Shown here: in pieces, positions 33,863 to 46,219 of the stretch
Numbering within the stretch: the first letter of the stretch is position 1
Layout: every line of letters starts with the position of its first letter
From: Theileria orientalis strain Shintoku
Taxonomy: Eukaryota; Apicomplexa; Aconoidasida; Piroplasmida; Theileriidae
NCBI RefSeq assembly: GCF_000740895.1
Contig: NC_025261.1
Coordinates: 1,302,001 to 1,366,000, forward strand
Reading direction: 5' to 3'
Length of the DNA stretch: 64,000 bases
Position numbers and translations under genes: made by a program
The notes under the pieces: generated by a model
Told to the model about the DNA's origin: nothing
Databases searched by the model: none
The model's input: only the letters and a program-made list of their open reading frames with translations

Positions 33863-36800
33863 ATGGATAGCGATGCCAATTATTTAGTTTCTTTCTTTAA
33901 AGAAACAAGCCGCTATTTTAGTTACGGAGGAGACAATTTAGTCGTCCTTCCAAACTTAAATAGCTTTATATCACAATATGACGACTGTTTGTATGCAGTT
34001 CCTCTTCAAAAATTAAATGATTCGAACACATTAGTGGAATCTTTGCTACGAGGTACATAATTATTTTTATTAACTCTATTCATCACTAAAATAATTTATC
34101 AGATGAATTTCTGGATGATATCGATTCAATTGAGCAGAATAGAAGGGAGATTTTGTGTATATTGGACTCTAACGAAGAAAATTTATACAATGGAACGAAG
34201 CATAGTAATCGATGTGTCGTAGCTCTCGGAGGAATTTCACGATATATAGTGAACCCAGCATCATATCAACTAATAGTAGTCTTCTCAAACAATGTGATGT
34301 GTGTTTATTCATTGCTGTCAGATAAAAAGGACTGGCTATACCTGTCAGTGATATCATCGACAAAGGTATTTAAACATAGTCAAATTTAAATTAAATTGAG
34401 GAATATAATAACATTATAGATAAATAATAATAATAAGGGGATAAGTGCAATTTGTGTAAACGAAAATGATATATTCATTGGACTCATGGACGGCACAGTG
34501 CTGGATTACAAAAACGGGAAATTTAAAAGCTCATTTAGGATAAACAGCTCACCAATCACACTATTAAAGTATGATAATAAATTTTAAAGGATTAATTTAA
34601 TGATTTAGGCCATTTAAGAAGGAGAAGATATTCCTGTGTAACAGAGAAGGAGATGTGTATATGTACGACTACGTTAAGAGAGTTAGGCTGGCACACTTCA
34701 AGGACCATACAGCATTCGTAAAGAGTTTACACTTCATAGTAACGAAAGAAAATGAAATAGGACTGATCACATTGGATAATGACAACATCATTGATCTGTG
34801 GTCGATTGGTGGAGCATCCAGTGGAGTAAATCACAAGGCCGGTAAAGGCAAGGAAGAAGACATATTGGTACTGGGAGGCAAAGAGAAAGCGGTTAGACCA
34901 TTTAAGAGACTAATAAAGCACGAAAACATAGTATCAGTGATAGTGGTAACGAGTAAATTAGTCGACCACGTGGAAAGGAGAAAGAAGGGCTCCTGGGTGT
35001 TACTGATCATAGAGGAGTCAGGGAAGATGTACTACGAGGACCCAACAGACCAATCGACACTAATGGTAGGAGATTAACACGTTTTAGATACAGCCGCTAC
35101 TACAATTACACATGTTTTTAGCACTACCACTTCTGATATTGGTATTACCAATAGTTACTATAGTTTTACCAATATAGCTAATACTATTTCTAGTACTGAT
35201 GATATTATTTTTAGAAAAATGAAGTTATGTATGGATTTGGCACGGTAAAATCAGTAGAGTATACCAAGGATATGATAGTGTTGCTTGGTTTAAATGGGAC
35301 AATACTGATATACGATCACAGTTTTAAGTTGACAACGTCGCTGATGTCAAATTTCAACAACCTCTTTCAATTCTCACTTATAAATGCAAATGTCATTAAC
35401 AGCACTGGCACTAATAGTAGTAACAGTAACAATGGGAATGATTACGATGATATTGATGTTGATAACAAAGACGATGATGATGATAAAGAGGCGTTGAATG
35501 TAAATAAAGTGGATGCGACAGATGAAATAAAATTGGAAGTGGCACAATCAGCTAAAGAGTTGGATGATGGAGAAGATTACTACTACGAGTATAGTAAATC
35601 ATGGTACAATCGTCATCGCAAAAGGAAGAGTGGAAGAAAACTAATGATTGTATTGACAGGAGATGAAGTGATAAGAGTACTACTGCTGAATCAATTGAAC
35701 GAGTTCATACCACTGGGACTGAAAAACACGAGTCAAACACACAAGGAAGTGGTGACAACAATATATCACGATCACAGAAGTAAGTTAATACTATTACCAT
35801 TATTACCATTAATATTACCATTATTACCATTAATATTACCATTATTACCATTAATATTACCATTATTACCATTAATATTACCATTATTACCATTAATATT
35901 ACCATTATTACCATTAATATTACCATTATTACCATTAATATTACCATTAATATTAGTAATGGTAGTGCAATAAGATACTTATTGTGTATGCACAGTAATG
36001 TAATTAAATCAGATGACTTATTGCTGAGTGGTTCAAAAGATAAACTGGTGATATTATGGGACATGAAAAAATTGGTTCAATTGAAGTTGATTAACACAAT
36101 ATACATAGTAACGTCACTGTTACTAGTAACAACCAAGTGAGTTGATGAAAACATGATGATCCTAATAAACGCAATTTAGGCTGAGTAGTACCAATATAGT
36201 GGACATCGTGTGCAGTAACAACAACATAATCAATTTGTATTCGACGAAGTTAAGCTATGATGGGTCGTATAGTAAAAGTGCGCACGAGTTAGGGGATATG
36301 AACAAGGAGGCGGATAAATCAACGCACACATCAGTTGTACACAAAACAAACATAAACTACTTGGGGATATCGCATAACCAAAAGGTAATGAAAGAAATAA
36401 GTATATATATATATATATATGTATGTAATTAAAAGAGTAAAGAAATATATTATATATATATACACAGTTAACTAACACAAATCCTTTTAATATGTGTAAG
36501 TATATATAAAAATTGAGTTAATAACGATTACTGTAGTACATAAGCAGTTGCAGTAATGACAAAGTGATAGTTGTGCACAACGCAAACAACTTGATAGTAA
36601 AGGGAAGATGCATTGGCCACAAGAAGTCAGTACTGTATGTGAAGTTCATGAAGATGACGAAAACACTAGTAAGCTCATCAATGGATCAGACGATTAAAAT
36701 ATGGAATCTGTCAGATTTCACAAACATGAAGACGCTGCAGGTATAACAATAACCACTGTGAACAGCAGTTCTTAACGTGGTTATTTAAGCGGATTTAGTT

Positions 36801-37903
36801 ATTAGCTTAGACTTAGCTACACATATGGATATGGATATGTACGTACACATACATAAACATTATAAGCACGTAAACATTATAAACACATAAACATTATAAA
36901 CACGTAAACTTTTTATACACGTAAACTTTTTATACAGGGTCATACTAACTCGATCATGAAGATATTAGTATTGGATAACCACGTACAGCTGATAAGTTGT
37001 GGATTGGATGGATTTGTAAAACTGTGGAATGTGCCAAATTCGGAGTGTGTACAGACGTTAAACAGCCACGACAATCAAGCGGTAAGTTAACAAATACATG
37101 AATAACCATACCAGTAGCAATTACACCAATAACACAATTAAGTAACAACACCAATAAATAACAATAGCAATTACACCAATAAACAACAAATACAATTACA
37201 CCAATAAATAACAATTTAGGTATGGGATGTTGAGATGGATAACAATCAGTTATACAGTGCGTCGAATAACATAATAGTAGTAAGTGAAGATGCAAGTGGA
37301 GAGATGATGAAAAGGCAAGCACTGGAAGAAAAGAATGAGGAGATAGTCACATCGCAAATCAATTCACTGCTATTGAAGAACAACTACAAGGAGTCGCTAT
37401 TGTTGTCGATAAAGTTGAATAACATTAAGTTGACAAACAGCATAATATTGAAACTGACCAACAAGTTGCTGTTTGAACCAGAATTTCAGATAAAAGGAGA
37501 TGGTGACGACGAAAGAGTAGTAGGGAAAGACGTTAGTGATTCCGGAGAAGAAGATGTGTATGACTATGTAATAAACAGAATTAAAGAGGAGAAGGAAGAA
37601 GAGGAGAGGAAACAACTACTGAGGAATCTGTTCAACTTTATTAAAACGTGGATCACGAATAGAAAAAATTACTACACAGCAAACATGTTGTTGAATAAAA
37701 TGTTGAGGAGTCTGAAGTTGGAGGAGCTGTTTAAGGTGGAAGGGCTGCTGGAAACAGCGGAGTTCCTGCTGCACAGCCTGTCGAACCACCAGACGAGGCT
37801 GAGCAGCCTGCAGGAAAAGTCGTACCTGCTGGACATCATCACGCAGCACAACCCAGTGAGCGTAAACACAAACATCGTCAACGACGTACTGTACAAGTAC
37901 TGA
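33863..37903 (+). CDS. UTP13/TBL3-like WD40 protein (small-subunit processome)
   Basis: A plus-strand gene of roughly 10 exons; the first two are 33863-34052 and 34103-34365. WD repeats are visible (IGLMDGTVLDYKNGKF, LLSGSKDKLVILWD, TLVSSSMDQTIKIWNL, LISCGLDGFVKLWNV). The C-terminal 200 residues match the Utp13 domain: LLLKNNYKESLLLSIKLNN, LLRNLFNFIKTWITNRKNYY, ending with LLETAEFLLHSLSNHQTRLS. Utp13 is part of the UTP-B complex for 18S rRNA maturation in the nucleolus. Low-complexity inserts (NSSNSNNGNDYDD, DNKDDDDDK) lie in the middle. The 21-bp repeat at 35795-35958 follows a GTAAGT donor and lies in an intron. Confidence 0.8.
35795..35958. repeat. 21-bp minisatellite in a UTP13 intron
   Basis: About seven and a half copies of a 21-bp unit made of attaccatt motifs ending in aat. 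It begins right after the donor following YHDHRS and is followed by taatggtag and an acceptor, after which TYLLCMHSNVIKSDD resumes the WD repeat. The sequence just downstream (agtaatggta) is complementary to the unit, so the transcript could fold. Confidence 0.9.
36400..36470. repeat. TA dinucleotide tracts in a UTP13 intron
   Basis: Two short (ta)n runs, at about 36402-36421 and 36448-36463, lie between WD exons. Confidence 0.85.
36850..37220. repeat. degenerate tandem repeats in two UTP13 introns
   Basis: At 36850-36940 about five variants of cgtaaacattataaaca follow one another in one intron. At 37100-37215 variants of caattacaccaataaataac repeat in the next intron. Both arrays stop short of the acceptors. 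Confidence 0.8.
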
Positions 37904-38438
37904 TTTGATAAAATGTGTAAAAGTACATATACACTCGTAGTTAGGAGTATGTATGCATATGTGTGAACATGAACAATTGAGGCTTATACGTGCCACAAAT
38001 GAAGAAAACACAAACGTATGAGGAGCATTAGTACTCTGAGTCAGAGTCGTGACAACAACAGTACTACAAGAAATGTGAGAAACGAGAGGAATCGGAGTCA
38101 CGTAATCAGCCACTGCAGCCGGTTACGGACACATGAATGGGTATGTAACAATATATCGACACAACGGAATACCAGAAATTACAGAATTAGTAAAAACTGG
38201 AACAAAACAAGGTCAGCCGGCGTAAAGAGGAGCAATCAACTGATTAGAGATACGATGGGTAAATTGACTTTGTTTTGACCATTTTTTTAAACCTACAATG
38301 ATGATAAACATGCCGAGAAAACACCTTTGGTAAAAACGGTAACAACGATTGGCAATGACTTTGGTGAAAGTTAAAGCTTGAATTTGGGGAGCAGCACTAC
38401 ACACTGGGCACTAGGTTATAAGCAACTTTTATAAGTAA
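37904..38438. other. convergent intergenic region with a small basic open frame
   Basis: Lies between the ends of UTP13 and the small acidic protein. It contains an ATG-started plus-strand frame at 38018-38278 (86 codons, MRSISTLSQSRDNNSTTRN..., rich in Arg and Asn). It matches no family I know and may be a chance frame. No RNA seen. Confidence 0.35.
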
Positions 38439-39011
38439 CTAATCGTCGTCAGTGGAAACCTGGGATTCTGGCCGCTTCCTCTTTTTGTACTCCTCTACTA
38501 TGATTGTGTCCTCCTTACCGCAATTATCCACCCTGTAAACACTCGTGGATACGACTTCTCCGTCAGGCTTCTCATCTTCGTTAGGCTCGTCCACAAATTC
38601 ATCGCCAGAGGGCATCCTAACTCTTCGAGTAGACCTGGGTCTGCCGATTTCCTGTATCTCCATTGAAATGTCGCTTTCTGATCCTTCACTGGTGTCCTCG
38701 GATTCTTCGACCTCCCCATGGCGCAGGTTAGAACGCTTTCTTAGGGCCTCTCTCAGCTCCATATTCTCAATCTTCAACTTGACCAGCAGCTTCAGGAGTT
38801 CTACAGTATTTGCAGCATCTTCCACCATTTTCTTTAAATCGTATAGACTAAGCTCACCAATATCCACATCCACAGCGTATTTTCTATCCCTATTCCGGGT
38901 TTGAGCGGCGTTCCTGGGTTTAGGGTCCCGATTGTCGCAGGACGCGAATTGAACACTTGACGATAGGAGGCGATAAAACATTATGCTATTGAGTATTGTT
39001 GGCACTTTCAT
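38439..39011 (-). CDS. acidic coiled-coil protein of unknown function, possibly organelle-targeted
   Basis: A single exon of 190 residues from the ATG at 39009-39011 (MKVPTILNSIMFYRLLSSSV). The N-terminus is hydrophobic and basic with no acidic residue, which fits a mitochondrial presequence or signal peptide. Residues ~55-90 (LYDLKKMVEDAANTVELLKL, KIENMELREALRKRSN) should form a coiled coil. The rest is acidic and Ser-rich (EESEDTSEGSESD), followed by a short KKRKRPES motif near the end. No known family recognised. Confidence 0.55.
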   Translation of the reverse strand: MKVPTILNSIMFYRLLSSSVQFASCDNRDPKPRNAAQTRNRDRKYAVDVDIGELSLYDLKKMVEDAANTVELLKLLVKLKIENMELREALRKRSNLRHGEVEESEDTSEGSESDISMEIQEIGRPRSTRRVRMPSGDEFVDEPNEDEKPDGEVVSTSVYRVDNCGKEDTIIVEEYKKRKRPESQVSTDDD

Positions 39012-39631
39012 ATATGTTGACAAAGCCGAGTGAGTTTCTAGAAATCAAAAAATATAAAAGGTACGAGTTTCCCTTCTAAATTATGCCTCTTATACACCAG
39101 TGCATCCAGTTAATTGTAGCCAGGGTAGCCAGTAGAGCTACACATTTTAGGTGCAATGGGGATTCCATTTGATAATTATTTTTATTCTTCTCATCTTAGT
39201 CGTCTTATCTGTTAGACGGGCGTCTAAACACAAAAGGGTTTAAAAAATTGCCATATAATCTCGCGAGAACCCTACTAAGCTTCTAAAACAACGCCACTCT
39301 GGTCCTTAGGTTGCCGTATGTTAATTTTACCAAAACATGAACCCTCTGCAATTGTACATACGAATAATTTTGAAAACAACACCTTTTCAATTGAAATGGC
39401 CAATTAATAGATTACTTTACATTTTATTTATTTTCTAAGAAGCTGTGTATTAGTTTAATAGTTTATTAACTGAATTATTATTTTGCTATTTACACATTTT
39501 GAATTTAACAAGCTAATATTACAGTTGCTTCCATTGTCCATTGTCACTCAGGTGCGTGCTTATCTATATATCCATCTACGTGGATACGCAATAGATCGTT
39601 GTGTAAACAAACCAGACATTTATGTTATGTG
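39012..39631. other. intergenic region between two minus-strand genes
   Basis: About 620 bp with no significant open frame on either strand. It should hold the promoter of the acidic protein and the 3' UTR of BUB3. I see no repeat or RNA gene. Confidence 0.5.
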
Positions 39632-40953
39632 CTAGGTGCCCTTAGAGCGAGGCTTAAACTCCTCTTTGAGGTTTTTTACGTGGAGACTGGGTGACTGGGC
39701 CTGGTAAGGATTAAGTTGAAAAACATCTGAAATCCCAATGGCCAGTTTGTTTCCCAGGTGGTTGAAGCTCACTGAGGCAACGGTGCCCTTGAACTTACTG
39801 CTCTTCCACAAACGTTTGCGGGCGAGGCCGTCCCAGCCGCAGATGAGACCATCGGCACCTCCCGTGACAAACGTGCCAAAGTTTGGATGGAACTCAATGC
39901 AGTTGACTGGATAGGCCACGTCAGTCTCGCCATTCTTGGCACGGTGGCACTTAAAGGCGTAATGCTGCGATTCAGACGATACGTACTTGGGGAAGTACTC
40001 CCAAGCAACGCGTCCCTCTATGGAGCTCAGAACGTAGCCAGTTCCCTCGGGAAAGCACTTCACGCATCGCACCTGGAACTTGAGGACTCCGCTAAACAGG
40101 TTTATATTAACAGCTTAAACGTACTCCTTTGTTTCTGGATTGGCGAAGCCGCTAAACCCATTGGACAAATCATATACGTAAACCTGAAAAGAGTTTATCG
40201 GTGTCCCCAAATACATATATGCATACCCAGTAGTTACTTTATTTAGTTAACAAAAGAACTACATGGGTGCCAGGCAGTTTATAACTAGCAGTAGCTACTA
40301 CACACTCTCTTCATTGAATCTCCGACCACCAGGTGATCTTTTGACAAATCCATACAGTATGCCTTTCCGTATATTTCAACATCCGCCACTGGCTTCAAGT
40401 TTGAGCTTCGCATATCGAACACCTTGACTCTCTTGTCCCACCCTCCCGTGATAATGGTATCTACAGAGGATCGTAATAGTTGCAATAGTTCATATATGAG
40501 CTAACATAACATAAAACAGGTGTATTTACGTTTAAAACTATTAATTCTAAAATAACTATGTATATTTGTGTAAACTACTGTGTGTTTGTGTTACTTGTGG
40601 GCTCATGGTATCTCACACACCGCACAGGCTCGTTGTGCCTTCCGACGGTGAACGCACTCTTCGTTTCAACGTCCAAAACTGCAACCTCCTTGTTCAGGTG
40701 GGCGAGTGCCATCTTCCTGTCGTCCTCGAAGAACACGAAGTCCATCACCGGAGATTCCAGCTCCAGGTTGTGCAGAAACTGCTTCTTCCTGTCCTGAGTG
40801 GGATCGTAGAACTTGATTGTCTGCGGAAACTTGAGTGAACGGCAAGCGTACCTGGTCCCAGGCCGAAACGGCCAGTAAATTTGTTTTGTTGCCGAAGGTC
40901 ACGTTGGTTATCACATCCCTGGGCTGCGTGTCAAAGGTTTCAATGGAATCCAT
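39632..40953 (-). CDS. BUB3: BUB3 spindle-checkpoint WD40 protein
   Basis: Five exons on the minus strand: 40953-40852, 40820 to ~40604, 40460 to ~40305, ~40182-40128 and ~40095-39632, about 330 residues. Diagnostic BUB3 text is GRVAWEYF followed by YAFKCHR and TDVAYPVNCIEFHP, then FVTGGADGLICGWDG, KRLWKSSKFKGTVASVSFNH and LAIGISDVF. Earlier repeats read TIKFYDPTQD, NKEVAVLDVETKSAF, and TIITGGWDKRVKVFDMRS. Rae1 is the close relative, but the VAWEYF/YAFKCHR strand favours BUB3. It binds GLEBS motifs at kinetochores; the parasite partners are unknown. The start ATG (MDSIETFDTQPRDVIT) has no rival upstream. Confidence 0.88.
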
Positions 40954-41182
40954 GTGTAAATCACAAAATAATCATGCAAACAGAAAATTAATTAGGATTA
41001 ATGTTATGTAAAACGTATTCGACCAGGCTATCCTCCCCCCCAAATGTCTACAGCATTTTTGTAAATTATCACAAAATAACTCTAAAATCAGTAGCTATTC
41101 GCACAAATATCAATATAATGGTCAATTGTGTTAATTTATCGCGTCCAATATCGCCACAAATTTCTAACAATTCTAGTCGCTG

Positions 41183-44100
41183 CTACACATGGTGCAACGC
41201 ACATCTGCTTACCTCCTTGTTTTCCAGATCTATGTCCACCAGCACGTACTGCACCTCGTGGGCCTCCGTCGTCCTCTTTATCGTTATCAGGTACTTGAGC
41301 TTCTGCAGCGAGAAGAGTCCCAGCTTCTTCATCCTTGCGATCTTCTTCGTGTTCACTGCGCCCGTGGCCTTCCTGTAGCACTTCAGGCCCAGCTTCCAGA
41401 ACCTGTTTTCCAGGCTCGTCGCCGTCACCATCAGGTTAACCTGCGGCGTGTAAATGATAACGTCCGGCGCGTAGTTGAGGTTGAACCTCATGGTCGGGTT
41501 CAGGTTCGCGTTCTGCGCCGTGTTTTGCGTGAAGTACTCGTATATTGGCTGCAGGTTCATTTCGAATCCGAACGCGTGCCTCTTCGTCACGACGCTCTCT
41601 ACTATCCTGTTGTAGCAGCCTCCGTACACGAACTCTCCGAAGCTCCTCTTTCCCACTTCCAGGCTCATCTTAAAGGCGTACTTTTCAAAAATGTCTCCGC
41701 AGGTGGTATTGCTGCCGTAATTGTAGGCAGTGCTGCCACTGCGAGTATAACCTCCGCCACCACTGCCACTAAAAGCGCCATTGCCACTATAACCGTTAGT
41801 AAAACCACTACCCGTGTAACTACCACTACCCATGCCACCACACCCTGTCTTGCTACCTGTTACTGCTGCGTATATTGGTCTGAAGTAGTGCGCTCCGTCG
41901 AAGTCTGCCAGGAACCTCTCGAAGTAGTTCAGTTCCTTCAGGTAACTCAGGAGCTCTCCTTCCAGGCTCATGCTCAGCGCCGCCTCCAGCCCTCTTTTAA
42001 ACTCCGGTATCTTCCCCTTGAACTTGTGCAGGTACTGGTGCAGGCTTGCCAGCAGCGATCCCACTTCATCTGAGAGTCCCGGCACCTTCCCCTTCACCGT
42101 GCTTTCGCTCGCCAGCATCGCGCCCACTCTTGCTGCTTCTCCTTCCGGCACCTTGAGGAAGCCCATGAGCTTCGTTATCAGCTCGTGGTGCGACCATTCA
42201 AGCACCAGTGTGCAGTTAATGAACCTTTTGAGTGGCCTCGAGCTCACTGCCACCAGCTCGTACGTGAAGAATGCGTCCAGGTCCATTTCGTACTCCTGGT
42301 TTTCGCTCAGCAGCACCAGGTAATCGACGAGGATGTCGTAGCCCAGGTAGTAGTAGAAGCTCCTCGCCTCTCCTCTTCCGTCTGACCTGCTGTCCGCCTT
42401 TCCTTCCCACCTTCCTTCCACTCTACCTGTCGCACCACTGCCGAGGCTAGTCATAACTCCTGAGGATCCTAACCCTCCTCCCACTGGCGACACTGAGTAC
42501 ACTGGCACGTACGCGTGCCTTCTCATTATGATTGACAGGTCTGTGGGCATGCACTCTGCCATTGAGTAGAGCACTGAGTACCTCAGGTAACAGCACCTTC
42601 CGTCGTTGAGCAGTATTCTATTCCTGTCCACCACTCCGTCTCTCATCCCTTCCGCCTCCTTACTAGCCTCTCTCAACTTTTCTCTTGACATGTTATCTCC
42701 TTTCTCTTTTGACATGTTATCCATCTTATCTTTCGTCATACTGTCTCCCCTATCTCTAACAATGTTGTCACCTTTCTCTCTTGACATGTTGTCTCCCTTT
42801 TCTGTGTTTTCTATTCCACCCACGTACTTCTCCTCGGTTCCTCCCTTCACCAGTGGCATGTTCATCAGTAGTGGCGGCTGCACTCTCAGCACGTTCCTCG
42901 ACCTGAACTCCTTGTCGTATATCATCTTCAGCTCCGAGTTCACGTAATCCACCACGTTGCTTCCTGACGCTATGTTGTAGCAGTCACTCAGCTTCTTGTA
43001 CTGCTGCTTCCTTGAGAAGATTGTGTTCAGCAGCTGCACTGACTCCATCGACTGCGGGTACCTCGTCACCACGTCGTACAGTGACTGCAAGTTAAGTCTG
43101 TTAAGGCTGAAGACTTCGTTTTGCAGTATTTCCGACGCTGAGGGTCTCTTCTTCGGGTTAACGTTAAGCATAGCCTCCAGCAGCTTAAACAGTCTGTGGT
43201 CCACTCTTTCTCTGAACCCTTCTGGCCACTGCTTATCTGGCGTCGAGAACGAAGACAGCACTTCGCACCTCTCCATGAACGTGTGGAACGGCTTCGACAG
43301 CATCTCGAATAGCACCACTCCTGACGAGAATATGTCCACCTTTTCGTCGTAGGCGTCTCCTTCCAGCTGTTCTGGCGCCATGTAATGCAGTGTACCCACC
43401 AGTCCATTTTCACTCTTCACTCCTTTATCTCCTACATAACAATTGTTACTCCACAATTGTTGGCGGTTGCAATTCCATTATATTCACACATATCTAGTCA
43501 ATATATCTAATTACTATATCCAATCACTATATCTCGTCAATACATCTAATTACTATATCTAATCAGCATATTCAATCAACACATCTAATAAGCATATATA
43601 TTCAATGCATTCAATTATTACTCACCTTTTGACTGCTGTAACTTTGCTGTTAATCCAAAATCACCCAGCTTTACCAAAAATTCATTTTCAAACTTGAGAA
43701 AGATGTTAGAGGGCTTTACGTCTCTGTGTATTATGCCCTTTTCGTGGATGTAGCTCAGCGCCTCCATCACTTGCCTGAACAACTCGATCACCTTCTGCGG
43801 CGTCTCGTGCAGCGTGTGCGTGTTGATCGTTTCCAGCAGTGACTCTTCTCCGCAGTACTCCATCAGTATGAAGAGGCACTTCTTCGGCATGTTCTCCTTC
43901 TTCCTCCTATAGTGCTTGTTGTAGAACTTTACTATGTGGTTATCCTTCTCTCTTTTGTACACCTGATCTATCTTCCTGTCCACTTCGCTATCAGCTATCG
44001 AGTTGGTGCCTGTGTTACCTCCGTTCGCCTCATATGTGTCTTCATAATTCAGGGTGCTTGGCGTTTGAAAGCCTCCTACTCTCCTCTCGTGCTCTTCGTC

Positions 44101-45054
44101 GGTCACGTCCACCGCCTGCACGTTAAACTTGTTTATCAGGTAGTCCGGCGACTGCTCCAGCCACGCGTCGTAGTACCTGACTATGTTCGGGTGGTGGAGA
44201 CTCGCCAGCACTGCCGCCTCTTCGTGCAAAATGCTTTCGTAGTTTTCGTATATTGGTATCTGCTTCACTGCGTAGTTAATTCCGTTCCTCAGCACCTTCG
44301 TCACGCATCCAAAGGAGCCTGAGCCCAGTATCGCCTCCTCCTTGAACTCTCTGAAGTAGCGCGAGTGCGTCGTCAGGTGCGTGTATATCTTATCCTTTCT
44401 GTTGATTTCCATGCTGTTGTACCTCGTCGTGTTCCTGTAAAGCCCGTTGTAGCCGCTCACCTTCTTCAGGTGGTCGTTGTACGTGTTGTTCGAAAAGTAC
44501 TGGAAAAACTTTTTAGAGCCCTTGGGATCGCTTCCCATCGATATCTGAGCTCCTGCTGCGTCCTCAAATATCGACGAGCCTTCGCTGATCTGCTGAAACT
44601 CTCCTCCTCTCGGGTCCATCTGGAGGAAATTGTAAAAGTCGATTATCAGCTTATACATGCTGAACCCTGTGTTTGAAGAACGCGAGAATGCCACTTGGTT
44701 GAAGTAGTATTCGCAGTTTGTTCTCAGCTGAATTGACGAGTTCGTTATTCTGCATACTTCCACCAGCGGGTGGTTCAGGTCCTCCCTCAGTTCTATGCGC
44801 AAGGTCACTACACATTCGGTGTTCTTGCTTATGGCGTAGACGCACTCCTTTATGTGAATACTCACTTCGAAATTGTGGCACAAATCCTCGGATTCTTGGG
44901 ACGAATCTTCGAATTCGATCCCATGACTATCGTCATCAAACGGGACATCGTTTTCATATAAACTATCATCCCATTTTTTAATTTCCACGTATTCCAAGTC
45001 CGAAATTAGTTTAATGTCCTCATCTAAAGCTTTTGGCAGTTTTAGCTGGGACAT
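41183..45054 (-). CDS. GCN2-like eIF2alpha kinase with RWD-like, kinase and HisRS-like regions
   Basis: Two exons on the minus strand, 45054-43626 and 43431-41183, join g|ga in frame to give 1225 residues. Residues ~60-150 resemble an RWD domain (HNFEVSIHIKECVYAISKNT). The kinase starts near residue 240 with LGSGSFGCVTKVL, YAVKQI and the eIF2alpha-kinase type HHPNIVRYYDAWLE; then comes a ~90-residue insert, HRDVKPSNIFL, LGDFGLTAKL and GTLHYMAPEQLEG. It is followed by a HisRS-like part (VLRVQPPLLMN, RYSVLYSMAECMPTDLS) split by a KGDNMSREKGDN repeat, and by a Gly/Ser-rich insert. GCN2 senses uncharged tRNA and phosphorylates eIF2alpha on amino-acid starvation. The catalytic residues are complete. 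The 3' end may include one more tiny intron (GTAAGC at about 41213). Confidence 0.87.
43480..43612. repeat. degenerate repeat in the GCN2-like intron
   Basis: Variants of tctaattactatatc and tcaatacatctaat repeat about six times within the single 194-bp intron of the kinase gene. Confidence 0.7.
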
Positions 45055-45416
45055 TATCTAGACATTCCTATTAGTACATTAATCATAGTTACAAATACAC
45101 CAAAATCAGCTCAAAACAAATTAAAATGTGATACTACTATTACAAAATACACACAGAAATCGATACTAAAATTACATTGCGATATGTTACATAATAATAA
45201 AATGATTAACTACACTTCTTAATTGGGCAAAGAAGACTCTCAATATTAGGGTTTGAAGTTACCAAATCATTTGATATTATTTTTTAAGCCTACATTTGTT
45301 TACACATTTTTATATTCTAATTTATTATTCACATTTACATTATATGTATGTTTTAAATTGTCAATCTTCATCTTGGCGGATTTGTCTCACGTAAACCCGC
45401 ATTTCTACAAAATCAA
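45055..45416. other. divergent promoter region
   Basis: An AT-rich stretch of about 360 bp between the starts of the GCN2-like gene (minus) and PPC decarboxylase (plus). It must hold both promoters. No open frame or repeat of note. Confidence 0.55.
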
Positions 45417-46195
45417 ATGCCAGTTACCAAAAATATTTTAATTGGAGTGACTGGTTCTGTTTCTGCTATAAAAATTCCCGAAATTGTTCAAAAATTCCAC
45501 AATTTAGCCAATTCAAATAACAATACTGTAAATGTACAATATACTAAATAAATATTTGTTAAATTCTAACTTTTTTATAGATTAAGATTGTGAGAACGTT
45601 AGCTTCAAAGGAATACTTTTTTGATTCCGAATCCTGCGACCTCTTTGAAGTTTTTGACGACACTGAGAGAGTAAAGTATACAAAGTCCGATCCTATATTA
45701 CACATTGAGGTAAATTTGTACACATACCTTTATTTTGTAATTGTGAATTATAATATGTACATTTAAACGTTTAGTTACGTCGCTGGGCTGATATTTATTT
45801 GATTTGTCCCTTGGATGCTAACACCTTGGCCAAGATATCAATAGGCTTATGCGATAATCTACTGGTAAACATTGACAACTAGTTAAACTAAGATTATATG
45901 ACAAACACAAATTAAATATTCACTTAGACAGACATTGCAAGGGCATGGGACATGAGTAAACCTCTCTGGGTTTACCCATCTATGAACACGTGTATGTACG
46001 AACACAAATTGACTGAAGAGCAATTGAATAAGCTAAAATCATTTGGAATAAAGGTAAATTAAAACAAACTAATTTATTAACTAATAGGTAATACCGCCAA
46101 TAACCAAGAAACTGGCTTGCGGAGACTATGGCATGGGAGCATTACCCGAGCCTGACCAAATAGTGGAATCTGTATACAATTATATGTACCGTTGA
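45417..46195 (+). CDS. phosphopantothenoylcysteine decarboxylase
   Basis: Five exons, 45417-45533, 45581-45709, 45775-45864, 45928-46053 and 46088-46195, all joining in phase 0, give 189 residues, the normal length of this flavoprotein. It decarboxylates 4'-phosphopantothenoylcysteine in CoA synthesis. Seen motifs: ILIGVTGSVSAIKIPEI (FMN-binding start), LICPLDANTLAKISIGLCDN (with the NTLAK motif), WVYPSMNTCMYEH (the PXMNXXMW motif, here with Tyr in the last position) and KLACGDYGMGALPE (the substrate-clamp ACGD motif). The usual active-site His after the first strands is not obvious: SKEYFFDSESC stands where a His is often found. A shorter donor at 45528 would also keep the frame. Confidence 0.9.
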
Positions 46196-46219
46196 TAGTA
46201 AACCTTGTACAATATAAAA

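Noticed and set aside
35780..35973. A coding LLPLILP repeat at the end of a UTP13-region open frame
   Set aside because: A GTAAGT donor lies just before the repeat and the WD40 protein resumes after an AG acceptor downstream, so the repeat is intronic.
38018..38278. A small basic protein downstream of UTP13
   Set aside because: The frame is open for 86 codons and ATG-started, but no family, splice support or targeting signal could be shown; it is noted only within the intergenic entry.
41183..42073. Large plus-strand frames opposite the GCN2-like gene
   Set aside because: They mirror the GC-rich coding strand and have no domain; the kinase and HisRS-like text is on the minus strand.
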